Assembly: GCF_016925635.1 (NCBI RefSeq)
Contig: NZ_CP070490.1
Span: 2,300,001-2,364,000 of the forward strand
Reading direction: 5' to 3'
DNA length: 64,000 nucleotides
Source of the DNA: Lysinibacillus fusiformis
GTDB lineage: Bacteria; Bacillota; Bacilli; Bacillales_A; Planococcaceae
Made by a program: the position numbers and the translations under genes. A model generated the notes under the pieces. The model made no database searches. It was not told the DNA's origin and saw only the letters and a list, made by a program, of their open reading frames with translations. Below are positions 25,082-35,214 of this stretch, piece by piece (within the stretch, counting starts at the first letter, position 1; every line of letters begins with the position of its first letter).

Positions 25082-26671
25082 CTAGCTCTTATCCTCGATC
25101 AATGAATTGGCTAGTAGCATAAATTCAAGTGTAATGCGGTTATGCCCCTTCATAAAATTTTTTCCTAGTAAACTTTCAAGCTTTTTTAAGCGGTGATAGA
25201 GTGTTTGACGCACAATAAACAATTGGTTCGCTGTTTGCTGTTTAGAGCCATTTGTTTGTAAATACACCTGTAATGTTTCGAGGAGCTTGCTGTTGTTTTT
25301 TTCATCGTATTCAATAACGGGCTGTAAATAGTCGTATATCACTTCCTGTAAATTCACTTGCATTTGTAATTTATAGATTAAATGATATAAATGCAGATCA
25401 TCATAAAAGAACGAGGACGTTTGTACCTTTCGACAAATATATAAGGTTTCTAGGGCAGTTTGATAGCTTTTTGGAATTTCATCAACATCACAAACCACTT
25501 TCCCAACGGCTATCTGATAGCCCTGTGTTTGCTGCTTTTTATAAAATTCAGTTTTGGGTAAGGAGGAAAACAGGTTATTTAATATATCACGAGTGGCTTT
25601 ACTATCTTTTGTATGAAGTAAAATAAAAATAACATAGCTCTTTCTTTCAAATAAAAATGGAATAAAGCCATGCTGCTCAAAGAGATTACGATAATAAAGC
25701 TTACTATAGACAATATCCTCTTGTGCCTTTGTCAAAGTATTAGGAGAGGCTAAAATAAAGACAGCCCCACTAGATTGTGTGTAGTTAGCGTAATGTGTAA
25801 CGATAAATTTATAGATTTCCTCCTTAGATAGTTTTTGATCAATCCAATCGGCTAAAATCGAAGCATCCTCAATATTCTTTTTTTCCTCAATATAAAACTC
25901 TCGCATTAAAAGCTGTGCTAACGCTGTTGCTGTACGATCCAATATTAATAATTCAAACTCTGAGAAAAGCCCATCTTCCCGATAAAGTGTTAAATCGGCA
26001 TAATGTTGATCAAAAATAAAAATAGGCTCATGTTTAAACTGCTGAGTAGACTTGTGCAATGCTAGTAATTGCTGACGCTTTTTGTGTGCCATATTCGGAA
26101 AAAAGATAGGCGCCCGTCCCTTAATGGAAAACATGATTTGTGTTTTCAATTCATTATACATATTTTGTAAAATATCCTCTGTATTTTGCCCTAAGACTGC
26201 ATTTTTGTTCAAAGCTTGTGAGTAAGATTCTAGCGAAGAGATCAATAGATATTGCTGATTGATAATTTGGCTATGTAAATCCTGTGTAATACGAACAAAA
26301 GGAACCGCTTCATGAAAAACGATAATAGGAAACTGATGACGGTTAGCTAGTGCTAATATTGCTTCAGGAACTGCTTGAATAGAGGAGCCATATTCAATAC
26401 AAAGAGCGGCACAATTTTTTTGAATGATGGCTTCTATAAATGCAGTAAAGTCCTCAATGCTATGTTGGAGACTTATCCCCGTTGTTAATACTAACTCTTC
26501 ACCAACTAAAAAATTATCAACATGTATGATTTCTAGAACATGTGCCCATTTGACGATTCTTGTTAATCCCTCATGACCTGCTACTACCTCTGCCTTTTGA
26601 AAATATTTATTGTTCAAAACATCTAGTACTTTTAGTTGAAACGGGCTCAATTTTGCCCCTCCTTTTGACAT
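25082..26671 (-). CDS. PucR family transcriptional regulator
   Basis: A 529-residue regulator. The N-terminal PucR ligand domain spans about residues 8-125, with EELVLTTGISL in it. The C-terminal PucR-type helix-turn-helix spans about 465-525 and contains GSKQQTANQLFIVRQTLYHRLKKLE. It diverges from the permease-dehydrogenase-aminotransferase operon across 212 bases, the usual layout for a PucR activator and its target. It probably senses the amino acid the operon degrades (inference). Confidence 0.87.
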   Translation of the reverse strand: MSKGGAKLSPFQLKVLDVLNNKYFQKAEVVAGHEGLTRIVKWAHVLEIIHVDNFLVGEELVLTTGISLQHSIEDFTAFIEAIIQKNCAALCIEYGSSIQAVPEAILALANRHQFPIIVFHEAVPFVRITQDLHSQIINQQYLLISSLESYSQALNKNAVLGQNTEDILQNMYNELKTQIMFSIKGRAPIFFPNMAHKKRQQLLALHKSTQQFKHEPIFIFDQHYADLTLYREDGLFSEFELLILDRTATALAQLLMREFYIEEKKNIEDASILADWIDQKLSKEEIYKFIVTHYANYTQSSGAVFILASPNTLTKAQEDIVYSKLYYRNLFEQHGFIPFLFERKSYVIFILLHTKDSKATRDILNNLFSSLPKTEFYKKQQTQGYQIAVGKVVCDVDEIPKSYQTALETLYICRKVQTSSFFYDDLHLYHLIYKLQMQVNLQEVIYDYLQPVIEYDEKNNSKLLETLQVYLQTNGSKQQTANQLFIVRQTLYHRLKKLESLLGKNFMKGHNRITLEFMLLANSLIEDKS

Positions 26672-26883
26672 ACTTACCTTCAGATTAATTTTAATTATTT
26701 CTGCTTAGTGCTACAAATTATCTTAGAAAATCGTTTTCAAATTATTTTAAGAATATTTAGTCTATTTTACATTATGTATAAAACAAAAGTATAGAATTTT
26801 ACAGTTTGTCTATTACTTCAACGTTATGAAAGATGTAAGATTTTTGTAAGCGATCAAGCAATTTACTAAAAGAGGTGACAGAT

Positions 26884-28296
26884 ATGGGGCAACAAACGCA
26901 TTTGCAAAGAGGATTAAAAAAGCGGCATATGACGATGATTGCGATTGCCGGAGTAATCGGTGCTGGTCTATTTATGGGAAGTGGCTCGGTCATTAACTTA
27001 GCTGGCCCAGGGGCAATTTTATCGTATATATTTGCAGGAATTATCGTTGTATTAGTTATGCGTATGCTAGGTTAGATGGCGGCTGTCAATCCAACGAGTG
27101 GGTCGTTTGCACACTATGCACATGAAGCCATTGGTCCGTGGGCAGGTTTTATGATTGGATGGCTGTACTGGTTTTTCTGGGTGATTGCGATTGCTTTAGA
27201 GGCCACAGCGGCAGCAGCCATTATTCAATATTGGTATGACGGGATTCCTTTATGGCTAGTAAGTCTGTTATTGACCGTAGCACTTACTTTAACAAATGTT
27301 CTTTCTGTCAAAGCTTTTGGTGAGTTTGAGTATTGGTTCTCTCTTATTAAGGTTGCAAGTATAGTCGTTTTTCTTGGTCTTGGTGCATTTATTATTTTTG
27401 GTATCGCCCCTAACTTTAATGCTGTAGGTATGACCAACTTAGTTGAACAGGGCGGTTTTTTACCAAACGGTTTTGGCGCTGTTCTAATGGGTGTCGTCAT
27501 AGTTATTTTTTCTTTTATGGGGACAGAGATCGTGGCCATTGCTGCTGGTGAATCGGATGAACCTTTAGCAGCTGTTACGAAAGCTACCAATTCTATTACT
27601 TGGCGTATTTTAATTTTCTATGTGGGTTCTATAGCAGTTGTTGTGACGCTATTACCTTGGCATTCCTCAGATATTTTAACAAGTCCTTATGTAGCGGTAC
27701 TTGACTATATTGGTATTCCTGCTGCTGCACAAATTATGAATTTTGTTGTTTTAACTGCAGTATTATCGTGCCTAAATTCAGCACTTTATGCTACATCACG
27801 AATGGTGTTTTCTTTAGCGGAAAAAGGAGAAGCACCAAAAGCGTTTTTAAAATTAAACAAAAATGGTGCACCTGTCAATGCCATACTTGCCGCAACATTT
27901 TTCTCGTATATTGCGGTCATAATGAATTATGTTTCACCAGATAAAGTATTTATGTTTTTATTAAGTTCTTGTAGTGCTATTAAGTTAATTCTTTATTTAA
28001 TCATTGCCTTTTCACAATTAAGAATGCGACGAAAGATTGAACAAGAAAATCCAGAGCTATTAAAGGTGAAGATGTGGCTATTTCCGTATTTAACGTATTT
28101 CACAATACTAGCAACAACAGCATTACTCATTGCGATGTTCTTTATAGAGTCAATGCGCTCACAAATTTTATTTACATGCGTTATTGTGGCCATTGTGATG
28201 ATTTTCTATATGCTTACTCAAAAGAAAAAGGTGATTAAACAAGCCGATGAATCAAGTTCCCTTTTCACAAAAGACGAGTTTGATTTTGAACAATAA
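26884..28296 (+). pseudogene. APC-family amino acid permease interrupted by one in-frame amber codon
   Basis: Amino-acid/polyamine/GABA-type permease, about 470 codons with the expected roughly 12 spans. The N terminus LKKRHMTMIAIAGVIGAGLFMGSG is canonical. At 27073-27075 the frame reads ATG CTA GGT TAG ATG GCG, and the reading frame continues unchanged to 28296. Relatives have glutamate here (LGEMA), so a single GAG-to-TAG change explains the break. The ATG after the stop has no ribosome binding site. It may be a real nonsense mutation, a sequencing error or a read-through codon. Start ATG 26884 follows AGGTG by six bases. It would import the substrate of the two enzymes encoded next. Confidence 0.85.
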
Positions 28297-28318
28297 GACG
28301 ATGAAGGAGTGATCCATT

Positions 28319-29848
28319 ATGACAGTTCAGCAAGAAATGAAAACGCTAACACATTTTATCAAAGGAGAAGAGGTAGCAGGTACAAGTAACAGATTCTCAG
28401 AAGTATATAATCCATCAACAGGTGAGGTCATTGCAAGAGTACCGCTTGCTTCAAGAGACGAGGTAAAGCATGCTATTCGGCTTGCAAAAGAAGTCTTTCC
28501 AGCATGGAAAAAAACATCCATTGGTAAGCGGGTAGAAGTATTACATCGATTCCGTCAGCTGTTAGTAGAAAAGCAGGAAGAGCTTATCTCTGTGATTTGC
28601 CAGGAAAGTGGGAAAACAAAGGAAGACGCGAAGGGTGAAATTGTTCGGGGGATTGAATCAGTGGATATGGCAATCAGTGCCCCACAAATGCTAAAAGGGG
28701 AGTACTCCGTTAATGTGGGTGGTAATATTAATGCCTTTTCTGCCAAGTCGCCACTTGGCGTAGTGGCTACGATCGCACCATTTAATTTCCCTGTTATGGT
28801 ACCTCTCGCAATTACAAGTATGGCTGTTGCAGTGGGGAATGCCGTTATTCTAAAGCCATCTGAACGTGTACCTATCTCAGCATTATACTTGAGCCAATTA
28901 TGGAAAGAGGCAGGTCTGCCAGACGGTATTTGGACAGTTGTCAATGGTGACAAAGAGGCAGTGGATGAATTGCTAGAAAACAAAGAGATTCAAGCTATCT
29001 CATTTGTTGGTTCCACGCCTGTTGCTGAATATATTTATCAAACTGGGACAAAGCACAATAAACGTGTGGCAGCATTTGGTGGTGGGAAGAATTTCATGAT
29101 TGTTATGCCAGACGCCAATTTAGAACAAACAGCAAATGCCTTTTTAGGAGCAGCATATGGCGCAGCATCTCAGCGCTGTATGGCTATTTCCGGTGCACTT
29201 GTTGTAGGCAAGGATACGGAGCAACGTTTTACGGAAATATTGAAAAATAAAATTTCTCAACTAAAGGTTGGGCCTTATACAGAGCAAGACGTCGATTTTG
29301 GTCCAGTCATTACTAAACAGTCCAAGGATACAATTATACGCTATATCGATGGGGCAGTCAGTGAAGGGGCAAATCTTGTCATCGACGGAAGAAATCCAAA
29401 AGTATGTGAAACGTCTAATGGTTTTTATCTTGGTCCTACTTTACTTAATCATGTCACACCAGAAATGACGATCTTCAAAGAGGAGGTCTTTGGCCCAGCA
29501 CGTATTGTAGTGGGGGTGGACTCTCTACAAAAGGCTATCGATTTAATAAATGATCATGAGCTTGGTAATGGTGTCACAATGTTTACAAGCAGTGGAGCGG
29601 CGGCACGTAAATTCCAAGAAGAAATAGAAGTGGGCATGGTAGGGGTTAATGTGCCAATCCCAATCCCAGTTGGCTATCACAACTTTGGTGGATGGAAACG
29701 ATCTAAGTTTGGTGAAGGGCATATGTTTGGCCCAGATCAGGCGAGATTCTTTACAAAGGCAAAAACGATTTCTGAACGTTGGCCCGATGAGACAGAGGAT
29801 ACAGCAAGCTCCTTTGCGTTCCCAAGTAATGACGATGCGAAAAACTAA
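28319..29848 (+). CDS. mmsA: CoA-acylating (methyl)malonate-semialdehyde dehydrogenase
   Basis: NAD-dependent oxidation of malonate or methylmalonate semialdehyde to acetyl- or propionyl-CoA with loss of CO2. It has 509 residues. The catalytic cysteine is C287 in ASQRCMAIS. The segment AFGGGKNFMIVMPDA has Asn where ordinary aldehyde dehydrogenases have the general-base Glu, a mark of the CoA-acylating MMSDH group. With the omega-aminotransferase encoded next it would complete beta-alanine breakdown. It starts 22 bases after the permease. Confidence 0.88.
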   Translation: MTVQQEMKTLTHFIKGEEVAGTSNRFSEVYNPSTGEVIARVPLASRDEVKHAIRLAKEVFPAWKKTSIGKRVEVLHRFRQLLVEKQEELISVICQESGKTKEDAKGEIVRGIESVDMAISAPQMLKGEYSVNVGGNINAFSAKSPLGVVATIAPFNFPVMVPLAITSMAVAVGNAVILKPSERVPISALYLSQLWKEAGLPDGIWTVVNGDKEAVDELLENKEIQAISFVGSTPVAEYIYQTGTKHNKRVAAFGGGKNFMIVMPDANLEQTANAFLGAAYGAASQRCMAISGALVVGKDTEQRFTEILKNKISQLKVGPYTEQDVDFGPVITKQSKDTIIRYIDGAVSEGANLVIDGRNPKVCETSNGFYLGPTLLNHVTPEMTIFKEEVFGPARIVVGVDSLQKAIDLINDHELGNGVTMFTSSGAAARKFQEEIEVGMVGVNVPIPIPVGYHNFGGWKRSKFGEGHMFGPDQARFFTKAKTISERWPDETEDTASSFAFPSNDDAKN

Positions 29849-29881
29849 TGTAAGAAAAATAATAGTAAGGGGTGTTTGGCG

Positions 29882-31234
29882 ATGACGCAGATCAATCTTA
29901 AAAGTGATGTATTAGCAAAGGATGAGCAATATGTATGGCATTCCATGAAACCTTATAATCCGCAGGCTACGTATGTGGTGGAGAAATCTGATGGTGCAAG
30001 AATCATTGATACAGATGGTGTAGAATATATTGATGCGATGGCTGGGCTATGGTGTGTCAACGTTGGTTATGGTCGTAAAGAATTAGCGGATGCAGCACAT
30101 GAACAAATGATGAAAAATGCATATGCACCTTTATCTCAGGGACATTTGCCTGCAGTAGAATTAGCTGAAAAGCTAAATGAAATGCTTGGTGGCGATTATG
30201 TTATTTTCTTCTCTAATAGTGGGTCAGAGGCAAATGAAACAGCATTTAAAATAGCGCGACAATATCATCAGCAAAAAGGGCAAAGTTCTCGCTATAAAGT
30301 TGTCTCTCGTTACCGTGCGTATCATGGTAACTCCTTTGGGGCATTAGCGGCAACAGGGCAGGCAGAACGTAAATATAAATATGAGCCACTGTCACCAGGT
30401 TTTATCCATGTTGCACCACCTGATCAATATCGTGAACATGAAAGTGATACGAGCGCGCCATTAGATTTAGCAAGTGTAAAGGCTGTAGATAAAACCATGA
30501 CATGGGAACTGAGCGATACGATTGCAGCGATGATCTTAGAGCCTATTATTACAGGTGGTGGTGTCATTATGCCTCCAGAAAACTATTTAAAAGGTATTGA
30601 GGAAGTATGTAAAAAACACGGCGCTTTAATGATTGTGGATGAGGTTATTTGTGGTTTTGGTCGAACAGGTAGGCCCTTTGGATTTATGAATTATGGTGTA
30701 AAGCCTGATATTATTACGATGGCGAAAGGAATTACAAGTGCTTATTTACCACTATCAGCTACAGCGGTAAAGCGAGAAATATATGAGGCATTTACAGGCT
30801 CCGAAGCATACGGCTATTTCCGCCATGTAAATACATTTGGTGGCTCACCAGTGGCATGTGCAGTCGCATTAAAAAATATTGAGATTCTTGAGCAAGAGGC
30901 GTTATTTGACCGTTCTAAGGAAATTGGTGCTGCAACACTTGAAACATTGCAACAAGAATTACAGCATCACCCAAATGTAGGGGATGTACGAGGCAAAGGT
31001 TTATTGATTGGAATTGAATTAGTGGTAGATAAAGTTTCGAAAGAACCTTTACCCGTGGAGAAAGTGAATGCTGTCATTGCAGCATGTAAAGGGCAAGGGG
31101 TCATCATTGGGAAAAATGGAGCTACCGTAGCAGGGTTTAATAATGTCTTAACGTTATCACCACCACTTAATATTGCACAAGAAGATCTTGACCGTATACT
31201 AAATGTGGTTGTGAATAGTTTAAATACGCTATAG
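29882..31234 (+). CDS. Omega-amino-acid (beta-alanine/GABA) aminotransferase
   Basis: Class III PLP aminotransferase of 450 residues. Features include SNSGSEANETAFKIARQYH, YHGNSFGALAATG, the IVDEVICGFGRTG aspartate pair and the PLP lysine in MAKGITSAYLP. Context with MMSDH favours beta-alanine to malonate semialdehyde; GABA or taurine are alternatives. ATG 29882 lies eight bases after AAGGGGTG; the TTG at 29876 is too close. Confidence 0.87.
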   Translation: MTQINLKSDVLAKDEQYVWHSMKPYNPQATYVVEKSDGARIIDTDGVEYIDAMAGLWCVNVGYGRKELADAAHEQMMKNAYAPLSQGHLPAVELAEKLNEMLGGDYVIFFSNSGSEANETAFKIARQYHQQKGQSSRYKVVSRYRAYHGNSFGALAATGQAERKYKYEPLSPGFIHVAPPDQYREHESDTSAPLDLASVKAVDKTMTWELSDTIAAMILEPIITGGGVIMPPENYLKGIEEVCKKHGALMIVDEVICGFGRTGRPFGFMNYGVKPDIITMAKGITSAYLPLSATAVKREIYEAFTGSEAYGYFRHVNTFGGSPVACAVALKNIEILEQEALFDRSKEIGAATLETLQQELQHHPNVGDVRGKGLLIGIELVVDKVSKEPLPVEKVNAVIAACKGQGVIIGKNGATVAGFNNVLTLSPPLNIAQEDLDRILNVVVNSLNTL

Positions 31235-31245
31235 TGACTATTCAT

Positions 31246-31290
31246 AAAAGTTCTAAAAGCCGTGTAATAAAGGCTTTTAGAGCTTTTATT
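31246..31290 (+). terminator. Terminator of the omega-amino-acid operon
   Basis: AAAAGTTCTAAAAGCC pairs with GGCTTTTAGAGCTTTT (one G-T pair), followed by ATTGT. The stem is long and AT-rich. Confidence 0.75.
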
Positions 31291-31478
31291 GTAGTACTTT
31301 GGAGCATAAATGAGCTATAGGGATAATTATTATAGCTCAATAAAAATAATTATAAAATTCAGAAATTTATTAAAATAATACTGGAAATATTAGATTTCAT
31401 AGTTTATAGTTGTTAAAAAATAATTAATTTTCTGATAAAAATTTTAAGAAATGTCCTGATAGGGTATATTTTTTTAAT

Positions 31479-31640
31479 TACTTATTTTCAGCAGTGGAAT
31501 AAATACATCTTGTAATTTGAACTATACTTTCTGATTAAAAGCAATTGTGATAGTTGAGGAAGCGATGTCTTGCCTGAATTGAATTGTCTAATCATAAGAA
31601 AATATAGTTAATTTTTTACCTACTTATTTTCAGCAGTGGA
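31479..31640 (+). promoter_or_regulatory. Exact 20-base direct repeat in the leader of the ABC/sugar cluster
   Basis: TACTTATTTTCAGCAGTGGA occurs at 31479-31498 and again at 31621-31640, 142 bases apart start to start. Weaker similarity continues downstream of both copies for about 40 bases (TTGTAATT/TTGGTAATT, TTTCTGATTAAA/TTTCTTAAATTAAA). This looks like a duplicated regulatory segment. The ROK regulator of the cluster is a candidate ligand. No other function is visible in the roughly 430-base gap. Confidence 0.65.
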
Positions 31641-31726
31641 GAAAATAAATGTTTTTTGGTAATTATATTTCTTAAATTAAATTATAAGAAATATTTTTAT
31701 ATATTTTTACAAAGGGAGTAGATGAG

Positions 31727-33310
31727 ATGAATTATGTTAAAAAATTGGTTTTTGTAATTCTATGTACGTTGCTTTTAGCGGCATGCGCAGAGAAAGACAA
31801 TTCTAACGCATCAAATACTGGGGATAAGTCTACTACAGAATCAGGTACAGCTAGTTCTAAAAATGAACTTGTCATCGCTGTAAATGAAAATTTTATTTCA
31901 ATGGATCCGCATAACACAGGGGATACTAATTCGAGTTCTGTACAGGAGACAATGCTAGAAGGTTTGCTAGGCTTCGATGCAGATGGACAAATTATTAAGG
32001 TTTTAGCAGATGATTATTCAATTAGTGAAGACGCTCTTGTCTATACGTTCAAACTTAAAGAAGGGGTTACCTTCCATGACGGGGAACAGTTTAATGCTGA
32101 GGCTGTAAAGGCCAATATTGAACGAATCATGAATGATGAAAGCTTACGCTTATATTCTCGTGGCTTTAGCTTAATCAGCAATGTTGAAATTCTAGGCGAC
32201 TATGAAATTAAAGTTACTTTAGAAGAACCATATGGACCAATGATTACTCGATTCGGAGTTGCCAAAATGATTAGTCCAAAAATGATTAAAGAAAATTCAG
32301 CAGATATACCTAAAAAACCTGTTGGTACAGGTCCTTATAAATTTGTGGAATGGGTACAAGGAGACCATTTAACAATTGAAAACTTTGATGGCTATTGGGA
32401 TGGTGGAGAACGTGTTGCTAAAATCACCTATAAACCAGTGCCAGAAAACGGATCTCGCGTAGCGATGCTAAAAGCGGGTGATGCACAGGTTATCTATCCA
32501 GTGCCAGCTCAAAATATTGATGAGCTTTCTAATAGTAAAGATGTAGAAGTTAATAAGGTTCCTTCTACAATTGCACACTATGTTTCCTTAAATACCTATA
32601 AAAAACCTTTGGATGATATTAAAGTTCGACAAGCCTTTAACTATGCGGTGGACAAGGATGCTTATTTAAAAGTGGTGAATGCAGGGCTGGGTGTACCATT
32701 AGACTCCATTATTCCTTCAAAAACCGTTTATTATAAGCAACAAAAAATGTATGAACACAATATTGAAAAGGCAAAGGAATTGTTGGCTGAGGCAGGCTAT
32801 CCTGATGGCTTCGAGATTGAAATCTGGGGGAACACAAACTCGGATACGATGAAAGGCATGCAGTTTATTCAACAACAGTTAGGTCAAATCGGTGTAAAAG
32901 TAGAAATTAAATCAATGGAAGAAGGCACTTTATCAGACGAAATCTATGGTGCACAAACACCAGATGATGCGAAATTACAAATGTGGTATGTGAGTTGGTC
33001 AGCCTATGCTTCGGATATAACGAATGCGACAAAGCCTCTTTTCCATAGCGTATCATTCCCACCAAATGGTGCAAATACAGCTTACTATCATAATACGGAG
33101 GCAGATCAATTAATGGATGAAGCTAACTCCATTTCAGATGTAGATCGCCAAGCTGAACTATATGAAAAATTACAGGAAATCGTTTATCAAGATACACCTT
33201 GGATTTTCTTAGGGGTAGATGAGGTTGTATATGGTGTACGTTCAAATGTCAGCGGTGTACTAGTAAACCCGACAGGTGGACTAGATGTGAAAAATGCAAA
33301 AGTGGAGTAA
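31727..33310 (+). CDS. Peptide-type ABC transporter substrate-binding lipoprotein (family 5)
   Basis: A 527-residue extracellular lipoprotein. The signal peptide ends LLLAAC with Cys20 as lipid anchor, followed by a Ser/Thr/Asn-rich linker. The SBP family 5 pattern is clear: ENFISMDPHNTGD, GVTFHDGEQFNAEAVKANIERI and KPVGTGPYKFVEWVQGD. Such proteins bind di- and oligopeptides, nickel, glutathione or small glycosides, so the fold does not set the substrate. It is first in the eleven-gene cluster and is followed by a hairpin. Confidence 0.9.
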   Translation: MNYVKKLVFVILCTLLLAACAEKDNSNASNTGDKSTTESGTASSKNELVIAVNENFISMDPHNTGDTNSSSVQETMLEGLLGFDADGQIIKVLADDYSISEDALVYTFKLKEGVTFHDGEQFNAEAVKANIERIMNDESLRLYSRGFSLISNVEILGDYEIKVTLEEPYGPMITRFGVAKMISPKMIKENSADIPKKPVGTGPYKFVEWVQGDHLTIENFDGYWDGGERVAKITYKPVPENGSRVAMLKAGDAQVIYPVPAQNIDELSNSKDVEVNKVPSTIAHYVSLNTYKKPLDDIKVRQAFNYAVDKDAYLKVVNAGLGVPLDSIIPSKTVYYKQQKMYEHNIEKAKELLAEAGYPDGFEIEIWGNTNSDTMKGMQFIQQQLGQIGVKVEIKSMEEGTLSDEIYGAQTPDDAKLQMWYVSWSAYASDITNATKPLFHSVSFPPNGANTAYYHNTEADQLMDEANSISDVDRQAELYEKLQEIVYQDTPWIFLGVDEVVYGVRSNVSGVLVNPTGGLDVKNAKVE

Positions 33311-33318
33311 AACACAAT

Positions 33319-33348
33319 AAAAGGAATTGATGCTAGTCAATTCCTTTT
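33319..33348 (+). terminator. Intercistronic hairpin after the binding-protein gene
   Basis: AAAAGGAATTGA and TCAATTCCTTTT form a perfect 12-base-pair stem with a six-base loop between the lipoprotein and first permease genes. The T run is short, so partial termination or 3'-end protection of the upstream message is likely. Confidence 0.65.
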
Positions 33349-33375
33349 CTACAAAATAGAAAGGAGGAAGGCGGC

Positions 33376-34299
33376 GTGTGGAAATATATAGCAAGAAGAA
33401 CTGTTGAAATGATACCGATATTAATTGTCATTTCCATATTAACATTCTTATTCATTCATTTCATACCAGGTGACCCTGCACGATTAGTAGCTGGTAAAGA
33501 TGCCACGCTAGAAGATGTTGAAAATGTACGGCATGAGTTGGGTTTAGATAAACCCATTCTTAAACAATACGTGGATTATATGAAAAATCTTATGACGGGT
33601 GAGCTTGGCACATCTTTAACAACAGGACTACCTGTCATTGATATGTTTAAAACAAGGTTTATGCCTTCTCTTCATCTTACTTTCCTTTCCATGTTTTGGG
33701 CTACATTAATGGGTTTGGTGATTGGTGTTCTTTCTGCCATCAATAAAAACAAATGGCCTGATTATTTTGGAATGGTAACGGCTGTTTCTGGCATTTCGAT
33801 TCCAGGATTTTGGCTGGGCTTATTATTGATTCAATTATTTTCAGTGCAGCTAGGGTTATTTCCGACAGGTGGATTAGACGGCTTTTCTAGTTATATTTTA
33901 CCCTCCTTGACCTTAGGAGCTGGCATTATGTCAATGATCGCTCGATTTACTCGTTCTTCCATGCTTGAAACGTTACAAGCAGATTTTATAAGAACAGGGA
34001 GAGCAAAAGGACTGAAAGAACACTCCGTTATTGTGACCCATGCTTTAAGAAATTCCTTGATTTCTGTGGTAACAGTAGCAGGACTGCAATTTGGATTTCT
34101 CCTAGGAGGATCAGTGGTAGTGGAGACAGTTTTTAGTTTTCCAGGAATGGGACGACTTCTAATCGATTCGATCGCATTTCGAGATTATCCCGTCATTCAG
34201 TCTGCACTGCTGTTATTTGCATTTGAATTTATTTTAGTCAATTTAATTGTTGATGTGCTTTATACCGTGTTAAATCCAAAAATCCAATTAAATTCTTAA
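33376..34299 (+). CDS. ABC transporter permease, DppB/GsiC type
   Basis: A 307-residue membrane protein with about six spans. The opening MWKYIARRTVEMIPILIVIS and FIHFIPGDPARL are typical of DppB-like permeases, and the EAA loop is RTGRAKGLKEHSVIVTHALRNSL. The start is GTG with AAGGAGG upstream. It pairs with the next permease to form the channel. Confidence 0.92.
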   Translation: MWKYIARRTVEMIPILIVISILTFLFIHFIPGDPARLVAGKDATLEDVENVRHELGLDKPILKQYVDYMKNLMTGELGTSLTTGLPVIDMFKTRFMPSLHLTFLSMFWATLMGLVIGVLSAINKNKWPDYFGMVTAVSGISIPGFWLGLLLIQLFSVQLGLFPTGGLDGFSSYILPSLTLGAGIMSMIARFTRSSMLETLQADFIRTGRAKGLKEHSVIVTHALRNSLISVVTVAGLQFGFLLGGSVVVETVFSFPGMGRLLIDSIAFRDYPVIQSALLLFAFEFILVNLIVDVLYTVLNPKIQLNS

Positions 34300-34312
34300 G
34301 GGAGGGAACAAA

Positions 34313-35209
34313 ATGATTTCACCAACTACTGTGCAAAATAGCCAAGTGCAAAATACACAAAAAAAATACTCTCCTCTTAAAGAATTTTGGAAGTCTTTTA
34401 AAAAACAAAAGGCTGCTTTGGTAGCAAGTATCTTTATAGGATTGTTAATTGTAGTCGCTTTTATTGGACCTTATATCGCACCGTACGATCCTTTTGAACC
34501 CAATTATGATGCTTTATTAGAGGGACCAAGTGCAAGTCATTTGGCAGGAACGGACGAGTATGGTCGAGACATTTTTAGTCGTTTGATAGTAGGCGCAAAA
34601 ATATCCTTGATGGTGAGTTTTAGTGCCGTATTTTTAGGCCTAATACTAGGAACTATTTTAGGTTTAATTAGCGGTTACTTTGGTGGGTGGATTGACAAAA
34701 TCATCATGCGTAGCTGTGATGTACTGTTTTCATTCCCTGATTTATTGTTAGCCATTGCCATTGTAGCCTTATTGGGTCCTGGTATTAATAATGTCATCAT
34801 TGCTGTGATGATCTTTAGTGTGCCATCTTTTGCACGTTTAGTCAGAGGTGCTACATTGAATGCGAAAGAGAATGTATACGTAGAGGCAGCACAATCAATG
34901 GGAGCTTCGCATGTTAGGGTGCTGTGGAAACATATTTTCCCTGAAACCATTAGTGAATTAATCATTTTTGTCACAATGCGTATAGGAACAGCCATTTTAG
35001 CAGCTTCTGGTTTAAGTTTTTTAGGCTTAGGTGCAAGCCCTGAAATGCCTGAGTGGGGAGTAATGCTAAGTAGTGGGCGTGACTATTTAGGGACATCTTC
35101 GCACGTAGTCATCATGCCAGGCATTGCAATATTTTTAACCGTACTAGCATTTAACTTAATAGGTGATGGATTACGAGATGTATTAGATCCAAAAATAAAA
35201 AATAATTAA
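34313..35209 (+). CDS. ABC transporter permease, DppC/GsiD type
   Basis: A 298-residue second permease. The N-terminal cytoplasmic tail leads to a first span at about residues 35-55, then PYDPFEPNYDALLEGPSASHLAGTDEYGRDIFSRL, the DppC-like signature region. The EAA loop is YVEAAQSMGASHVRVLWKHIFP. It starts 13 bases after the first permease. Confidence 0.92.
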   Translation: MISPTTVQNSQVQNTQKKYSPLKEFWKSFKKQKAALVASIFIGLLIVVAFIGPYIAPYDPFEPNYDALLEGPSASHLAGTDEYGRDIFSRLIVGAKISLMVSFSAVFLGLILGTILGLISGYFGGWIDKIIMRSCDVLFSFPDLLLAIAIVALLGPGINNVIIAVMIFSVPSFARLVRGATLNAKENVYVEAAQSMGASHVRVLWKHIFPETISELIIFVTMRIGTAILAASGLSFLGLGASPEMPEWGVMLSSGRDYLGTSSHVVIMPGIAIFLTVLAFNLIGDGLRDVLDPKIKNN

Positions 35210-35214
35210 GGAGA

